From contig NZ_QGTX01000001.1 of the NCBI RefSeq assembly GCF_003182485.1, positions 2,806,001 through 2,870,000 on the forward strand: DNA of 64,000 nt, read 5' to 3'. Origin of the DNA: Geodermatophilus normandii (GTDB lineage Bacteria; Actinomycetota; Actinomycetes; Mycobacteriales; Geodermatophilaceae). The position numbers and the translations under genes are program-made. Positions 55,494-64,000 of this stretch are shown here, in pieces; within the stretch, counting starts at the first letter, position 1; each line of letters begins with the position of its first letter. The notes beneath the pieces are model-generated. The model saw only the letters and a program-made list of their open reading frames with translations. It was not told the origin of the DNA and searched no databases.

Positions 55494-57386
55494 TCACGAC
55501 TCGCAGCCGACCCCGTCGCCGTCCCGGTCGAACTTCGGGTCCCAGCCCGGGTCGCCGGCGTGGATCGGTGCCGCCCCGGCCGCCCTGACCGCGGTGCAGT
55601 TGGCGTACGCCGGCCCGCCCACGGGCGCGGGCACGGGGGCCGGGACGGGAACAGGTGCGGGAGCAGGGCCGGCGCGGGTGCCGGGACGGGCACGGGGACC
55701 GGCGCGGGCGCTGCGTGCTCGGCACGGGGGCCGCCGTGGTCGGCCGGCCGGTCGTCGGTGGAGCGGTCGTCGGCGCGGCGGTGCTGGGCGCCGCGGTGCT
55801 GGGCGCGGCGGTGGCGGGCGCGGTGGTGGTCGGCGCGGCGGTCCGCGCCACGGGGGCGACCACGCCGCCGGGCAGCGGCTCGCCCGGGCAGGTGCTCAGC
55901 ACGGTGGCGATCGCGTTGCGCTCGGCCTGCGTCGTCCAGAGCCCGTAGATGACCTTCACCGCGACCTGCCGGGCCACGTAGGCGCAGCGGTACCCGCGGG
56001 CCGGCGGCAGCCAGGTGGCGGCGTCGCCGTCGCCCTTCTGCAGGTTGAGCGGACCGTCGACGGCGAGCAGGTTGAGCGGGTCGTTGGCGAACTGCGTGCG
56101 GCGGGCCGTGTCCCACTGCTGGGCGCCCTTCTGCCAGGCGTCCGACAGCGCGACGACGTGGTCGATCTGGACGTCGTCGCTGGTGGTCTGACCGCGCCGG
56201 AAGGCGATCGTGGCGCCGGAGTAGGGGTCGGCGAGCGTCCCGGTGAGGACGACGCATCCGCGCGTGGCGGGCTTGAACGTCTCGCCGGTGAGGTCCCGGG
56301 CGAGGACGTCGTTGCGGGTGTCGCAGCCGTTGCGGTCGGTGTCGACCCAGCCGGCGCCGAACAGGTCGCGGTCGTAGCCGGTGCGCGGGGCACGGCCCTG
56401 CACGGGGACGGCGGCCAGCGCCGCGAGCGCGGTGGCGGGCGCGGCGGTCCCCACGGCGGCGTCGGCGGCGGTGTCGGAGAGCAGCCCCGTGGCGGGGTCG
56501 ACCGGGGCGACGGCGGACTCGCTGGTCTCCGCCTGCTCCAGCGCGTCCTCGGCGGCGGCGACCTGCGCCTCCGCGGCGGCGCTCCGCTCGGCGGCCGACG
56601 ACGTGCCGGTGGCGGCCGCCGACGTGCTCGCGGGCGCCGAGGTGGCGGTGGGCTCGGTCCGCGGCGCGGTGACGCCGCCGACGACGACCGCCGCGAGGCC
56701 CGCGGCGAGGACGGCACCGCCCACGCCGCGCGAGGCGACGAACGCCCACCGCGCCCGGCCGGCGACGACCGCGCCGAGGCCGACGAGGAGGGCCGCGACC
56801 CCGAGCGCGAGCAGCCCGCCGGGGAGCCCGGAGGTGACGACCCCCGCGACCACGCAGAGCAGGACGACCGCCGCGACGGCCCCCAGGACCAGCCGCTGCC
56901 GGCCGCTCCCGACCGGCGCCGGTGCGGGAGGCAGGGGAGCGGGGACCGGAGGCAGGGGGGCGGGTGCCGCAGGCAGGGGAGCGGGGCCGGTGCCGGGACC
57001 GCGGCCGGGACCGCGGCCGGCGGGACCGCTCCGTGACGCGCGTCGTCGGTGAAGGCGACGAGGACCTCGACCGGGTCGGTCCCGGCGAACGGGAACTGCA
57101 CGTCGACGCGCGTCTCCACCGCGCCGGGCAGCGCGGCGGCGAACGCGCGGTCGCCCCTCGCGCTCGACGTCAGCTTCGCGGCGTCGACGTAGAGGGTGAC
57201 CGTGCGGCCGGCGGGCGTCGTCGACACCAGGCGGAGGTAGGTGGCACTGCTGCCCTCGCGCGGGGGGACGACGTCGAAGCCGAGCGCCGCGGCCTTCGAC
57301 ACCACGGCGCGCATCGGCGTCTCCGGCGAGCGCTGCCGGTGGTGGCGCAGGATCGCCTGGACGGCAGGGTCGGACAACGACGACAT
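55494..57386 (-). CDS. HNH endonuclease (DUF1524-type) with membrane helices and excalibur domain; three apparent frameshifts
   Basis: About 630 aa if three one-base gaps are bridged. Order: an unrecognised N-terminal domain of about 115 residues (SDPAVQAILRHHRQRSPETP, ATYLRLVSTTPAGRTVTLY); a Pro/Ala linker; two or more transmembrane helices (LVLGAVAAVVLLCVVAGVVT, LLALGVAALLVGLGAVVAG); a GmrSD-like HNH domain (YDRDLFGAGWVDTDRNGCDT, DDVQIDHVVALSDAWQKGAQ, NDPLNLLAVDGPLNLQKGD); a Thr/Pro linker; and a C-terminal excalibur calcium-binding motif (FDRDGDGVGCES). The nuclease part therefore lies outside the membrane. ATG 57386 has GGGGAGA upstream. The frame changes fall near 56983, 55726 and 55666, all inside G runs. 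Confidence 0.75.
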
Positions 57387-57584
57387 GAGCGGTCTCCCCG
57401 TGTGCTCCGGTGCACCGATCCGCCATGGTGCGGTACGGGAACGTCGACGTACAGGAACACCAGGGACCGGCGGGGCACGTGGGAGGCCCGGTGCGCACGG
57501 GCCGAGCGGCCGCGGGGACGGGACCTCCGGCTGCCCCGGCCGCACGGAGAGCGACAGTCCGCACCACCGACCGCAGGAGGCACC

Positions 57585-57950
57585 GTGACCGACCCCCCCC
57601 CGTCCCTCACCACCGAGGAGGAGTGGCGGGAGTCCCAGGTCCTCCACGTCCTCCAGGTCCTCCCGCGGACCCGGCACCTCGACCGCATCCGGAACTCCAC
57701 GGGCCGGCTGCCGGCTCTCGTGGTCGCCGGGGTCCTCACCGGCCTCGTCGCCGCCGTCGTCGCCGCGCCCTCGTACTCCCCGGCGGGAGCGGAGCAGGGC
57801 CCTCCACCGAGGACCGCGCCGGCCAGTTCCCAGCAGCACGGCGACCAACGCCCCGCGAGCCCGTTGCCGGTACCGGGACCGCCCGCGGCCGTGACGGCGT
57901 GCCCCGGCTCGGTGGCGCAGCCGGTCCGGCGCACCCGCGGATGGGCGACG
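57585..57950 (+). CDS. Hypothetical protein with one membrane helix, 3' end uncertain
   Basis: GTG 57585 opens a frame starting VTDPPPSLTTEEEWRESQVL with an arginine-rich helix (PRTRHLDRIRNSTGR) and a transmembrane helix (LPALVVAGVLTGLVAAVVAA). After about residue 75 the composition changes and the frame runs into the convergent hydrolase gene, stopping only at 58301, so the real 3' end is unclear and a frameshift or deletion is possible. Nine consecutive C lie at codons 3-6. Not assigned to any family. Confidence 0.35.
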
Positions 57951-58063
57951 ACGTGGTCGAGCAGCCGGAGACCCTGGGCGCCGGGCACGCCGAGCACCCG
58001 GTCGACGCCCTGCCCGGCCGGCCGGTCGCCGAGGTGGTCGCCGGCGGTGTACGGCGCCGGCGC

Positions 58064-59266
58064 TCACGCGGGCACCTGCTCGTCGAGCCAGTCGAACACG
58101 CGCTCGCCGCGCAGGCCGGCGGCCGTGGGCTCGCAGTGGGAGTCGGCGCCCTCCTCGGCGGTGAAGCGCACGAGCGTGACCGGGCAGGTCAGCTTCGCCG
58201 CCAGCTGCGCGGACTGCCCGGGCCAGAACTGCTCGTGCTCGGGGTCGGTGACCAGCAGCGGGCAGCGGATCGCCGCGGCCTGCTCGTCGGTGAGGGTGTA
58301 GGCGCGGGCGGCGGTGAAGAAGTCGAACGGCGAGGTCACGCCGTAGGGCCGCATCCGCCACTGCAGCATGGTCCGGGTGGCCGGCGACAGCTTGAGGGCC
58401 CAGCGCATCTCGGTGTCGAACCGGTCGCGGTCGCCGGCGTCCAGCATCCGCACGAGGCGGTGCGGCAGCTGGGCGAGCATCGTGGTGGAGACGTCGACGA
58501 CCCCGGGGTCGGCGACCGCCGCGGCCACCCGGTGCTCGGCGGCCAGCGCCCGCGGCACCCAGTAGCCGCCCTGGCTCACGCCCATGACGGCGATGCGGGC
58601 CGGGTCGACGTCGGCCCGGGCCACGAGGGCGTCGACCACCGGGGTGAGCACGTGCTCCCAGTCGGGCCGGAACGGGATGCCCTGCCGCAGGAGCGCGGCG
58701 TTCTGGCCGGGGCCGTCGTAGGTCATGGCGTTCCAGCCGCGGGACAGCGCGTCGGCGATCCCACGGGTCCAGGCGCCGACCACCGAGCCGTCACTGCCGT
58801 TCGTGTAGACGAGGGTGCGGCGCGGCTCGTCCGCCGGACCGGAGCGGAAGAGGTAGCCGGGCAGGGTGGTCCCCTCGTAGGGGACGAGGAGGCGCTCGAC
58901 CGCCACGTCCCCGACGGCGTCGGTGAGGTCGACGAAGCGGTCCCACGCGTCGCGGTGCCGCTCCCACAGGGCCGCGAAGTCCCCGGTGGCGTCGGCCTGG
59001 TCGGTCGCCTCGGACCAGTAGCCGGAGGCCCGCAGCCAGCGGGCCGCCGCGGTGCGGCGGTGCCCGGCGTCCTCGGCGGCCCGCGCCTGACCGGCGAGCC
59101 GCTCGGCGGTGGCGCTCCACTGCCGCACCCAGGCCCGCCGGTCGCCGTTCGGGATCCGGTCGACGGTGGTCAGCACCTCGCCCACGTCGGCGGCGCGGGA
59201 CCAGGTGGCGCCGAGGACGCCCTCGACGGCGAACTGGAGGTCGGGGTCCTTGAAGAAGGCGTGCAC
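58064..59266 (-). CDS. Alpha/beta hydrolase with helical N-terminal cap (FrsA / DHPON-hydrolase-like)
   Basis: 400 aa. N-terminal helical domain of about 130 residues (HAFFKDPDLQFAVEGVLGAT, AAEDAGHRRTAAARWLRASG), then an alpha/beta-hydrolase core: RRTLVYTNGSDGSVVGAW, NAMTYDGPGQNAALLRQG, nucleophile Ser in IAVMGVSQGGYWVPRALA, acid in LLVTDPEHEQFWPGQS and a C-terminal His region (EEGADSHCEPT). Related enzymes hydrolyse C-C or ester bonds in secondary metabolism. GTG 59266 follows GGAGA. Upstream lies a TTGGAGC-N4-TTGGAGC repeat matching the one before the FAD oxidase. Confidence 0.85.
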   Translation of the reverse strand: MHAFFKDPDLQFAVEGVLGATWSRAADVGEVLTTVDRIPNGDRRAWVRQWSATAERLAGQARAAEDAGHRRTAAARWLRASGYWSEATDQADATGDFAALWERHRDAWDRFVDLTDAVGDVAVERLLVPYEGTTLPGYLFRSGPADEPRRTLVYTNGSDGSVVGAWTRGIADALSRGWNAMTYDGPGQNAALLRQGIPFRPDWEHVLTPVVDALVARADVDPARIAVMGVSQGGYWVPRALAAEHRVAAAVADPGVVDVSTTMLAQLPHRLVRMLDAGDRDRFDTEMRWALKLSPATRTMLQWRMRPYGVTSPFDFFTAARAYTLTDEQAAAIRCPLLVTDPEHEQFWPGQSAQLAAKLTCPVTLVRFTAEEGADSHCEPTAAGLRGERVFDWLDEQVPA

Positions 59267-59311
59267 GTCGGTCTCCGATCGGCAGGGGAGGACCGCACCG
59301 TCGCCGCGCCG

Positions 59312-59329
59312 GCTCCAACCCGGCTCCAA
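59312..59329 (-). promoter_or_regulatory. Candidate SARP operator (direct heptamer repeat)
   Basis: On the minus strand TTGGAGC-CGGG-TTGGAGC; period 11 bases, 46 bases upstream of the hydrolase GTG. SARP regulators bind direct heptamers spaced by one helical turn near the -35 region. Identical heptamers stand before the FAD oxidase at 62975. Confidence 0.55.
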
Positions 59330-59443
59330 TCCCGGGCCGGGCCGGGGGAGGGGCCCGCGTCCGCGGCTGGCGCGGCAGCGGAGCCGGGAGGGCGACGGTG
59401 GCCGCACCGCCCGCCAGGGGCGGTCCACCCGAGGAGACGACCC

Positions 59444-59760
59444 GTGGACGCCTCCGTGCAGGACCTCGTCGCCGTGCTGCGGCGCGACGGGCAGCGCCCG
59501 GTCCTGCGGCACGACCGCTGCCGGGCTGTTGGCCGCCCTGTCCCGCCACGCCCGCGCGCTGCGGTCCCTGGGGACCGGACCCGGCGACCCGGTCGCACTG
59601 TTCGCCCCGGCTCGACCCGCGGCTGCTGGTCGGGTTCCCGGAGACGGCCGGCCTGCTGCCGGACGACGTCGCGGCGCCGGTGGCGGCGGCGGGCCCGGTC
59701 ACGGTGACCGCGCGCGTTCGCTGGTCGGCGACCGGGAGCCGCTCACCGTGCAGGGCAGAG
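59444..59760 (+). pseudogene. Remnant of an AMP-binding (acyl-CoA synthetase-like) gene
   Basis: GTG 59444 with GAGGAG upstream begins SVQDLVAVLRRDGQRPVLRH; then a second frame gives TTAAGLLAALSRHARALRSL and GTGPGDPVALFAPARP, typical of the N-terminus of fatty-acyl-AMP ligases; a third frame gives LDPRLLVGFPETAGLLPDDV. Large parts between these pieces are missing and no P-loop (TSGTTG-like) motif remains, so the gene has suffered deletions. Divergent from the alpha/beta hydrolase. Confidence 0.5.
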
Positions 59761-59812
59761 CCCGACCGGGCGGGAATCCGCGCCGCGGCCGCCCTCGCAG
59801 CCTGGGGTGCGG

Positions 59813-62732
59813 TCAGGCGGGCGTGGGGAGGGCGTGGGGCGGGTCGACGACGTCGGCCAGGGTGAGCCGGGCGCCCTCGGCGCGCGCCCGCTCCGCGGCG
59901 CCCGGGTCGAGCGCGGCCGTGACGTCGCGCAGGACGTCCGGCGTCGCCTCGAAGGCAGGCCAGCGCAGCCCGTTGCGCAGCGCCTGCGTGCGGGCCGCCG
60001 CGAACAGCCGGACCGCCTCCCGCGGCCGGCCGGCCATCGCCGTGGCGACGCCCCGCAGCTCGAAGGCGACCGGCCCGTCGGAGGTGCCCAGCACCAGGCG
60101 GTGGCCGATCATCCGGTCGGACCAGGACAGGGCCGTCGCCGCGTTCCCGGAGCGGATGGCGGCGACGACGGCCATCCCGGCCACCAGCAGCGCGACGTGC
60201 ACGTTGCCCAGCGCCAGCGCCCGGTCGTGCAGCGCGGTCAGCCGCGCGGTGGGGAGCGCGCCGGCGCCGCTGTCCACCAGGGCGGCGCAGGTCTCGGCGA
60301 GCAGGTCCAGGTCCGCGTCCCCGCCGGCCGCCCGCGCCGCCGCCGTCACGGCGCCGGCCACGGCCCGCGCCGGCTCCAGCGACCCCGCCACCACCAGGGA
60401 GTGGGCCAGCAGCGTCTGCACCTCGGCCACGGTGCGCGACAGCGCGTCCCCCGTGCGGTCGAGCAGCCGCGAGGCGGCGGTGAGGTGCACGACGGCGAGG
60501 TCGTCCTGGCCGCCGGAGGAGAGGTGGTGGGCGAGGGTGAGCCGCACCAGCGCCGCCGACACCGGGTCGGCCAGGTGCTCGGCCTCCAGCGCCCGCTCGG
60601 CCCACGTGCGGCCCTCGATGGTCTTGCTGCGGAAGTACCAGAACGTGCCGAGCCGGCCGGCGAGGCGCACCCCCTCGGCCGAGGGCGCCTCCACGAGCAG
60701 GTTCTGCAGCGTGGCGCGCAGCGTGGGCAGGTCGTCGTCGAGGGCGTCGAACCACGCGCTCTCCGCCACGCGGCCCAGCGGCGGCTTGGCGTGGGTCAGC
60801 GCGGTCGTCCACTCGTCGCGGCGGCGGCGCAGCGCGGGGGTGTCCGGGCCGGCCGCGTGCGCCGCGTGACCGCGCACGGTGGCGAGCTGGGCGAAGCGCG
60901 AGGGGCCGCCGGGCCGCGCCGGTCCGAGCGGGACCAGCAGCGAGTGGTGCACCAGGCGGGCGACCAGGTCCGCGGTGACCGTGCCGGCCGGGGCCCGGTG
61001 TCGGGACCGCCGAGGACGGCGCCGGCGGCGGCCACGGTGAACGGCCCGGGCAGCACCGAGGCGGCGCGGTGCAGCTCCGCCTCGTCGGCGGGCAGCAGTG
61101 CGTAGCTCTGCTCGATGGCGGCGCGCACCGTCCGGTGGTGGTCGCTGCCACGCCCGGACCGCGCCAGCGAGCTGGGGTCGGCGGTGACCTGGTGGGCGAT
61201 CTCGTCCAGGCTGAACGCCCGGGCGCGGGCCGCCGCGAGCTCCAGGGCCAGGGGCACGCCGTCGACGGCCGAGGCGATCCGCACCACCGCGCTGAGCAGG
61301 CCCAGGTCCTCCCGGTCGGCGCCGGCGGCGGCGAGCCGGTCCAGCAGCAGGGCGACCGCGGGGGAGGCGGTGACGTCGTCGTCGCCCTCGGGGAGGGCCA
61401 GCGGGCCGAGCCGGTGCAGCCGCTCGCCGCCGACCTCGAGCGGCGCGCGGCTGGTGGCCAGCACGGTGAGCGGGGGAGCGCCGGAGAGCCAGTCGTCGAC
61501 CAGGTCGGCCACCGGGTCCAGGACCTGCTCGCAGTTGTCGAGCACGAGCAGCGCGCGCCGGTCGCGCAGGTGGGCGCGCAACGCCTCGGCGGGCCGGTCG
61601 GTGTCGGCCGGGGCGAAGCCCAGCGCCGACACCACGGTGGACAGGACGGTGACGGCGTCCCCGGCCGCGGTGAGGTCGACGAACCACACGCCGTCCGGGA
61701 ACCGGTCGGCGACCGTGCGCGCGACCTCGATGGCCAGGCGGGTCTTCCCGCACCCGGCCGCGCCGACCAGGCTGACCAGCCGGGACCGGGTCACCAGGCC
61801 GGCGAGCTCCGCCAGCTCCGGCCCGCGCCCCACCAGCGACGAGGTGCGGTGGGGGAGGTTCACCGGTCGCGGCGCGGCTCCCCCGTCCGGGGCGGCCCGC
61901 CGCGGGCCGGGACCGGCGGCGCGGGCCGGGCGGGCGCCGGGCCGGCCAGCGTCGGGTCCTCGGCGAGCATCCGGCCGTGCAGCTCGCGCAGCTCCGGCCC
62001 CGGCTCCAGCCCCAGCTCGTCGCGCAGGACCGCGCGGACCTGCTGGTAGCTGCGCAGCGCCTCCTCGGGCCGGCCCAGGCGGTGCTGGGCCAGCATGCGC
62101 AGGCTCCACAGCCGCTCGCGCAGCGGCGCCTCCGCCACGGCGGCGCCCACCTCGAGCAGCGCCCGCTCCGGGGCGCCGTCGGCCAGCAGCGCCTCGGCCA
62201 GCAGCTCGCGCAGCTGGTCGCGCAGCTCCTCCAGCCGGGCGACGGCGGCGGTCGCCCACGGCTCGTCGGCCACCGTCGGGTAGGGCCGCCCCCGCCAGAG
62301 CGCCAGCGCCTGCTCCGCGGCCCGGCCGGCCTCGTGCGGACGGTCGGCGGCCAGCAGCGACCGGGCCTCGCCGGCGAGCGCGGCGAACCGCCGCGAGTCG
62401 ACGGTCGCGGGGTCGGCGACCAGCCGGTAGCCGCCCGGCTCGCGCACCAGCACCCCCGAGGGGGCGCCCGGCCGCCGGTCGGGCTCGAGCGCCTTGCGCA
62501 GCCGCCAGATGTGCGAGTCCAGCGTCGACGGCGAGCGGGCCGGGGAGTCCGCGCCCCACGTGGCCTCGGTGAGCGCGTCGACGCTGACCTGCCGGCCCGC
62601 GTTGACCAGCAGCAGCGACAGCGCCGCGGAGAGACGGGCGCCGCCGAGGGCGACCGGCGTCCCGGCGCGGCGGACCTCGAGCGGGCCGAGGTCCCGGAAG
62701 GACAGCACGTCGGCAGTGGCGTCGCCCTGCAC
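59813..62732 (-). CDS. AfsR/SARP-family transcriptional activator with NB-ARC and TPR-like domains (two apparent frameshifts)
   Basis: About 973 aa once two one-base gaps are bridged. Frame 1 (from GTG 62732 after GAGGGGG): OmpR-like winged helix (RDLGPLEVRRAGTPVALGG, SPSTLDSHIWRLRKALEP) and bacterial transcriptional activation domain (RLEELRDQLRELLAEALLA, SYQQVRAVLRDELGLEPG). Frame 2: NB-ARC ATPase, Walker A SLVGAAGCGKTRLAIEVA, Walker B ALLVLDNCEQ, TVLATSRAPLEVGGERLHRL. Frame 3: TPR-like C-terminus (GRTWAERALEAEHLADPV). Breaks fall at GGGG 61889-61892 and 60989-60992; one added base at each restores reading. Likely activator of neighbouring genes. Confidence 0.8.
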
Positions 62733-62895
62733 GAAGGACCCCCTCGCGTGCCACCCCCGTGCCCGCGGCGACGGGTCCGCCCCCGCTCCGGCGCAGGGCG
62801 CGCGACCGCCGTCGATTTCGCTGCAGCGTCGGACCACTGCGTACCGCATCCGGCGCCGTCCCGGTAGGGGTCCGGACGCCGTCGCGCCCTCGGGG

Positions 62896-62913
62896 TTGGA
62901 GCGGGCTTGGAGC
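62896..62913 (+). promoter_or_regulatory. Candidate SARP operator upstream of the FAD oxidase
   Basis: TTGGAGC-GGGC-TTGGAGC on the plus strand, 62 bases before GTG 62975, in the 242-base gap between the divergent SARP and oxidase genes. Same heptamers and same 11-base period as at 59312-59329. Confidence 0.55.
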
Positions 62914-62974
62914 GACCGGCCGCAGGGTCCCCGGACCGGCCGCCCACCGGGGCGGCCCGAGTCCAGGGGGGCCC

Positions 62975-64000
62975 GTGACGAGCGTGCGAGAGACCAGTGG
63001 GGACACCGGCGGGCGAGGCGGACGGCGCGGGCGGCTGTCCCGGCGCGGCTTCCTCGTCGGGTCCGGGACGGCGGCGGCCGGCATCGCGGTCGGGACGGTC
63101 GCCGCGCCGCCCGTTCCGGCCGCTGCCCGTCCGCCGCACGGGACGGGCGGCAGCCCGGTCCCCGCGGCGGAGGTGGGTCCCGGCGACCCGCGCTACCCGG
63201 CGCTGGTGACGGGGTTCAACCAGCGCTTCACCGGCACGCCCGCGGCGGTGGTCGTGGTGACCACCGCCGACCAGTGCCTGGCGGCGGTCCGTGCCGCGGT
63301 CGCCGCCGGCCGGCGGATCACGGTGCGGGCCGGCGGCCACTGCTACGAGGACTTCGTGACCGACAACCCCGGCGGCGTGGTCCTCGACGTCTCGGGGATG
63401 CGGGCGGTCACCGAGACCCCCGACGGCGGCATCCGGCTGGAGAGCGGGTGCACCAACTGGGACGTGTACGAGCTGCTGTACAAGAGCCACGGGGTGACGC
63501 TGCCCGCGGGCTCCTGCTACTCGGTGGGCCTGGGCGGCCACGTCGTCGGCGGGGGCTACGGGCTGATGTCCCGCGAGCACGGCCTGACCGTCGACCACCT
63601 GTCCGCCGTCGACGTGGTGGTCGTCGACGCCGACCGGTCGGTGCGGCTGGTGACCGCGCGCCGGGGCGACCCGCGCACGGAGGACCTGTTCTGGGCGCAC
63701 ACCGGCGGCGGGGGCGGCACCTTCGGCGTCGTCGTCGCCTACACGTTCCGCGACCTGCCCGCTCCGCCGCCGATCGTCCAGCTGGCGACCACCACCTGGC
63801 AGTGGAACGCCCTCGACGCGGCGTCCTTCGCCACCCTGCTGCGCGACTACGGCGGCTGGCTGGCCGCCAACAGCGCGCCCGACAGCCCCGGCCGCCGGCT
63901 GTTCGGGCTGCTCAAGCTCTCGCACGTCTCCGCCGGCACGGTCACGCTGGTCACCCAGGCCTCCGGCGAGGACCCCGCCCTGCTCGACGCGTTCCTCCGC
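62975..64000 (+). CDS. Secreted FAD-linked oxidase of the berberine-bridge (BBE) type, 3' end beyond the window
   Basis: At least 342 residues, open to the edge. A Tat signal peptide with SRRGFL (residues 22-27) and a hydrophobic stretch (AAAGIAVGTVAAPPVPAAA) indicates export of a folded flavoprotein. The PCMH-type FAD domain shows ITVRAGGHCYEDF (His 122) and LPAGSCYSVGLGGHVVGGGY (Cys 181), the pair that attaches FAD bicovalently in BBE-like sugar and alkaloid oxidases. GTG 62975 has AGGGGG three bases upstream. Preceded by a TTGGAGC direct repeat, so probably a target of the divergent SARP regulator. Substrate unknown. Confidence 0.85.
   Translation, partial: MTSVRETSGDTGGRGGRRGRLSRRGFLVGSGTAAAGIAVGTVAAPPVPAAARPPHGTGGSPVPAAEVGPGDPRYPALVTGFNQRFTGTPAAVVVVTTADQCLAAVRAAVAAGRRITVRAGGHCYEDFVTDNPGGVVLDVSGMRAVTETPDGGIRLESGCTNWDVYELLYKSHGVTLPAGSCYSVGLGGHVVGGGYGLMSREHGLTVDHLSAVDVVVVDADRSVRLVTARRGDPRTEDLFWAHTGGGGGTFGVVVAYTFRDLPAPPPIVQLATTTWQWNALDAASFATLLRDYGGWLAANSAPDSPGRRLFGLLKLSHVSAGTVTLVTQASGEDPALLDAFLR

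Noticed and set aside
55494-57386. Homing endonuclease or mobile element
   Set aside because: The HNH domain is fused to membrane helices and an excalibur motif, with no flanking repeats, intron or intein signs.
62736-62785. Possible seventh copy of the stop-codon repeat upstream of the SARP gene
   Set aside because: Left arm GGACCCCCTCGC matches but the right arm is imperfect and it does not follow a stop codon.

Overview
The window is very GC-rich chromosomal DNA with a high share of GTG starts, actinobacterial domain families (DUF3039, DUF3099, DUF3159, DUF3710, DUF4193, DUF7455, DUF3000) and an ideR / sigB / sigA / ppgK / suhB / cei / dut / trkA pair / dxs / RNase D / hemE / hemQ / msrB order that matches, from memory, the Mycobacterium tuberculosis Rv2711-to-Rv2674 block. 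I infer an actinomycete, most probably of the Geodermatophilaceae or a close relative; the assignment rests on gene content only. No rRNA, tRNA, CRISPR array, insertion sequence or phage gene was recognised.

Layout. 0-9 kb: IdeR-type metalloregulator, an overlapping AcuC deacetylase / GNAT-acyl-CoA-synthetase acetyltransferase pair, two small enzymes, the sigma factor SigB, D-aminoacyl-tRNA deacylase and a MEDS-ATPase regulator. 9-17 kb: DUF1349 protein, HhH-GPD repair protein, DUF3099, pseudouridine catabolism (psuG-psuK), BrkB and VanW envelope proteins. 17-28 kb: sigA, ppgK, suhB, cei, DUF4193, then a tightly overlapping operon from dut to DUF3159. 27-37 kb: two TrkA potassium-channel subunits, an APC permease, an RNA methyltransferase, ROK regulator, dxs and a thiamine-binding protein. 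37-44 kb: fadA-fadB beta-oxidation pair and a sugar ABC transporter. 44-50 kb: RNase D, DUF3000, and a coproporphyrin-dependent heme operon (hemE, hemY, membrane protein, hemQ), then msrB. 50-55 kb: two-component system, membrane protein, cold-shock protein. 55-64 kb: an accessory end with an HNH/excalibur membrane protein, an alpha/beta hydrolase, a decayed AMP-ligase, a SARP/NB-ARC regulator and a secreted FAD-linked oxidase that runs off the window.

Main observations. (1) The SARP regulator is flanked by two genes whose upstream regions carry the same TTGGAGC-N4-TTGGAGC direct repeat (period 11), as expected for SARP operators, which suggests a small SARP regulon. (2) Three large minus-strand genes (VanW, HNH, SARP) are broken by seven frameshifts, all of the one-base-missing type and five of them at a run of exactly four G on the plus strand, which looks like homopolymer compression in the assembly. 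(3) A family of terminator-like inverted repeats (left arm GGACCCCCTCGC or close) directly follows the stop codon of at least six genes; in one case, and possibly two, it is translated as the N-terminus of the next gene. (4) Two genes appear to start at CTG.
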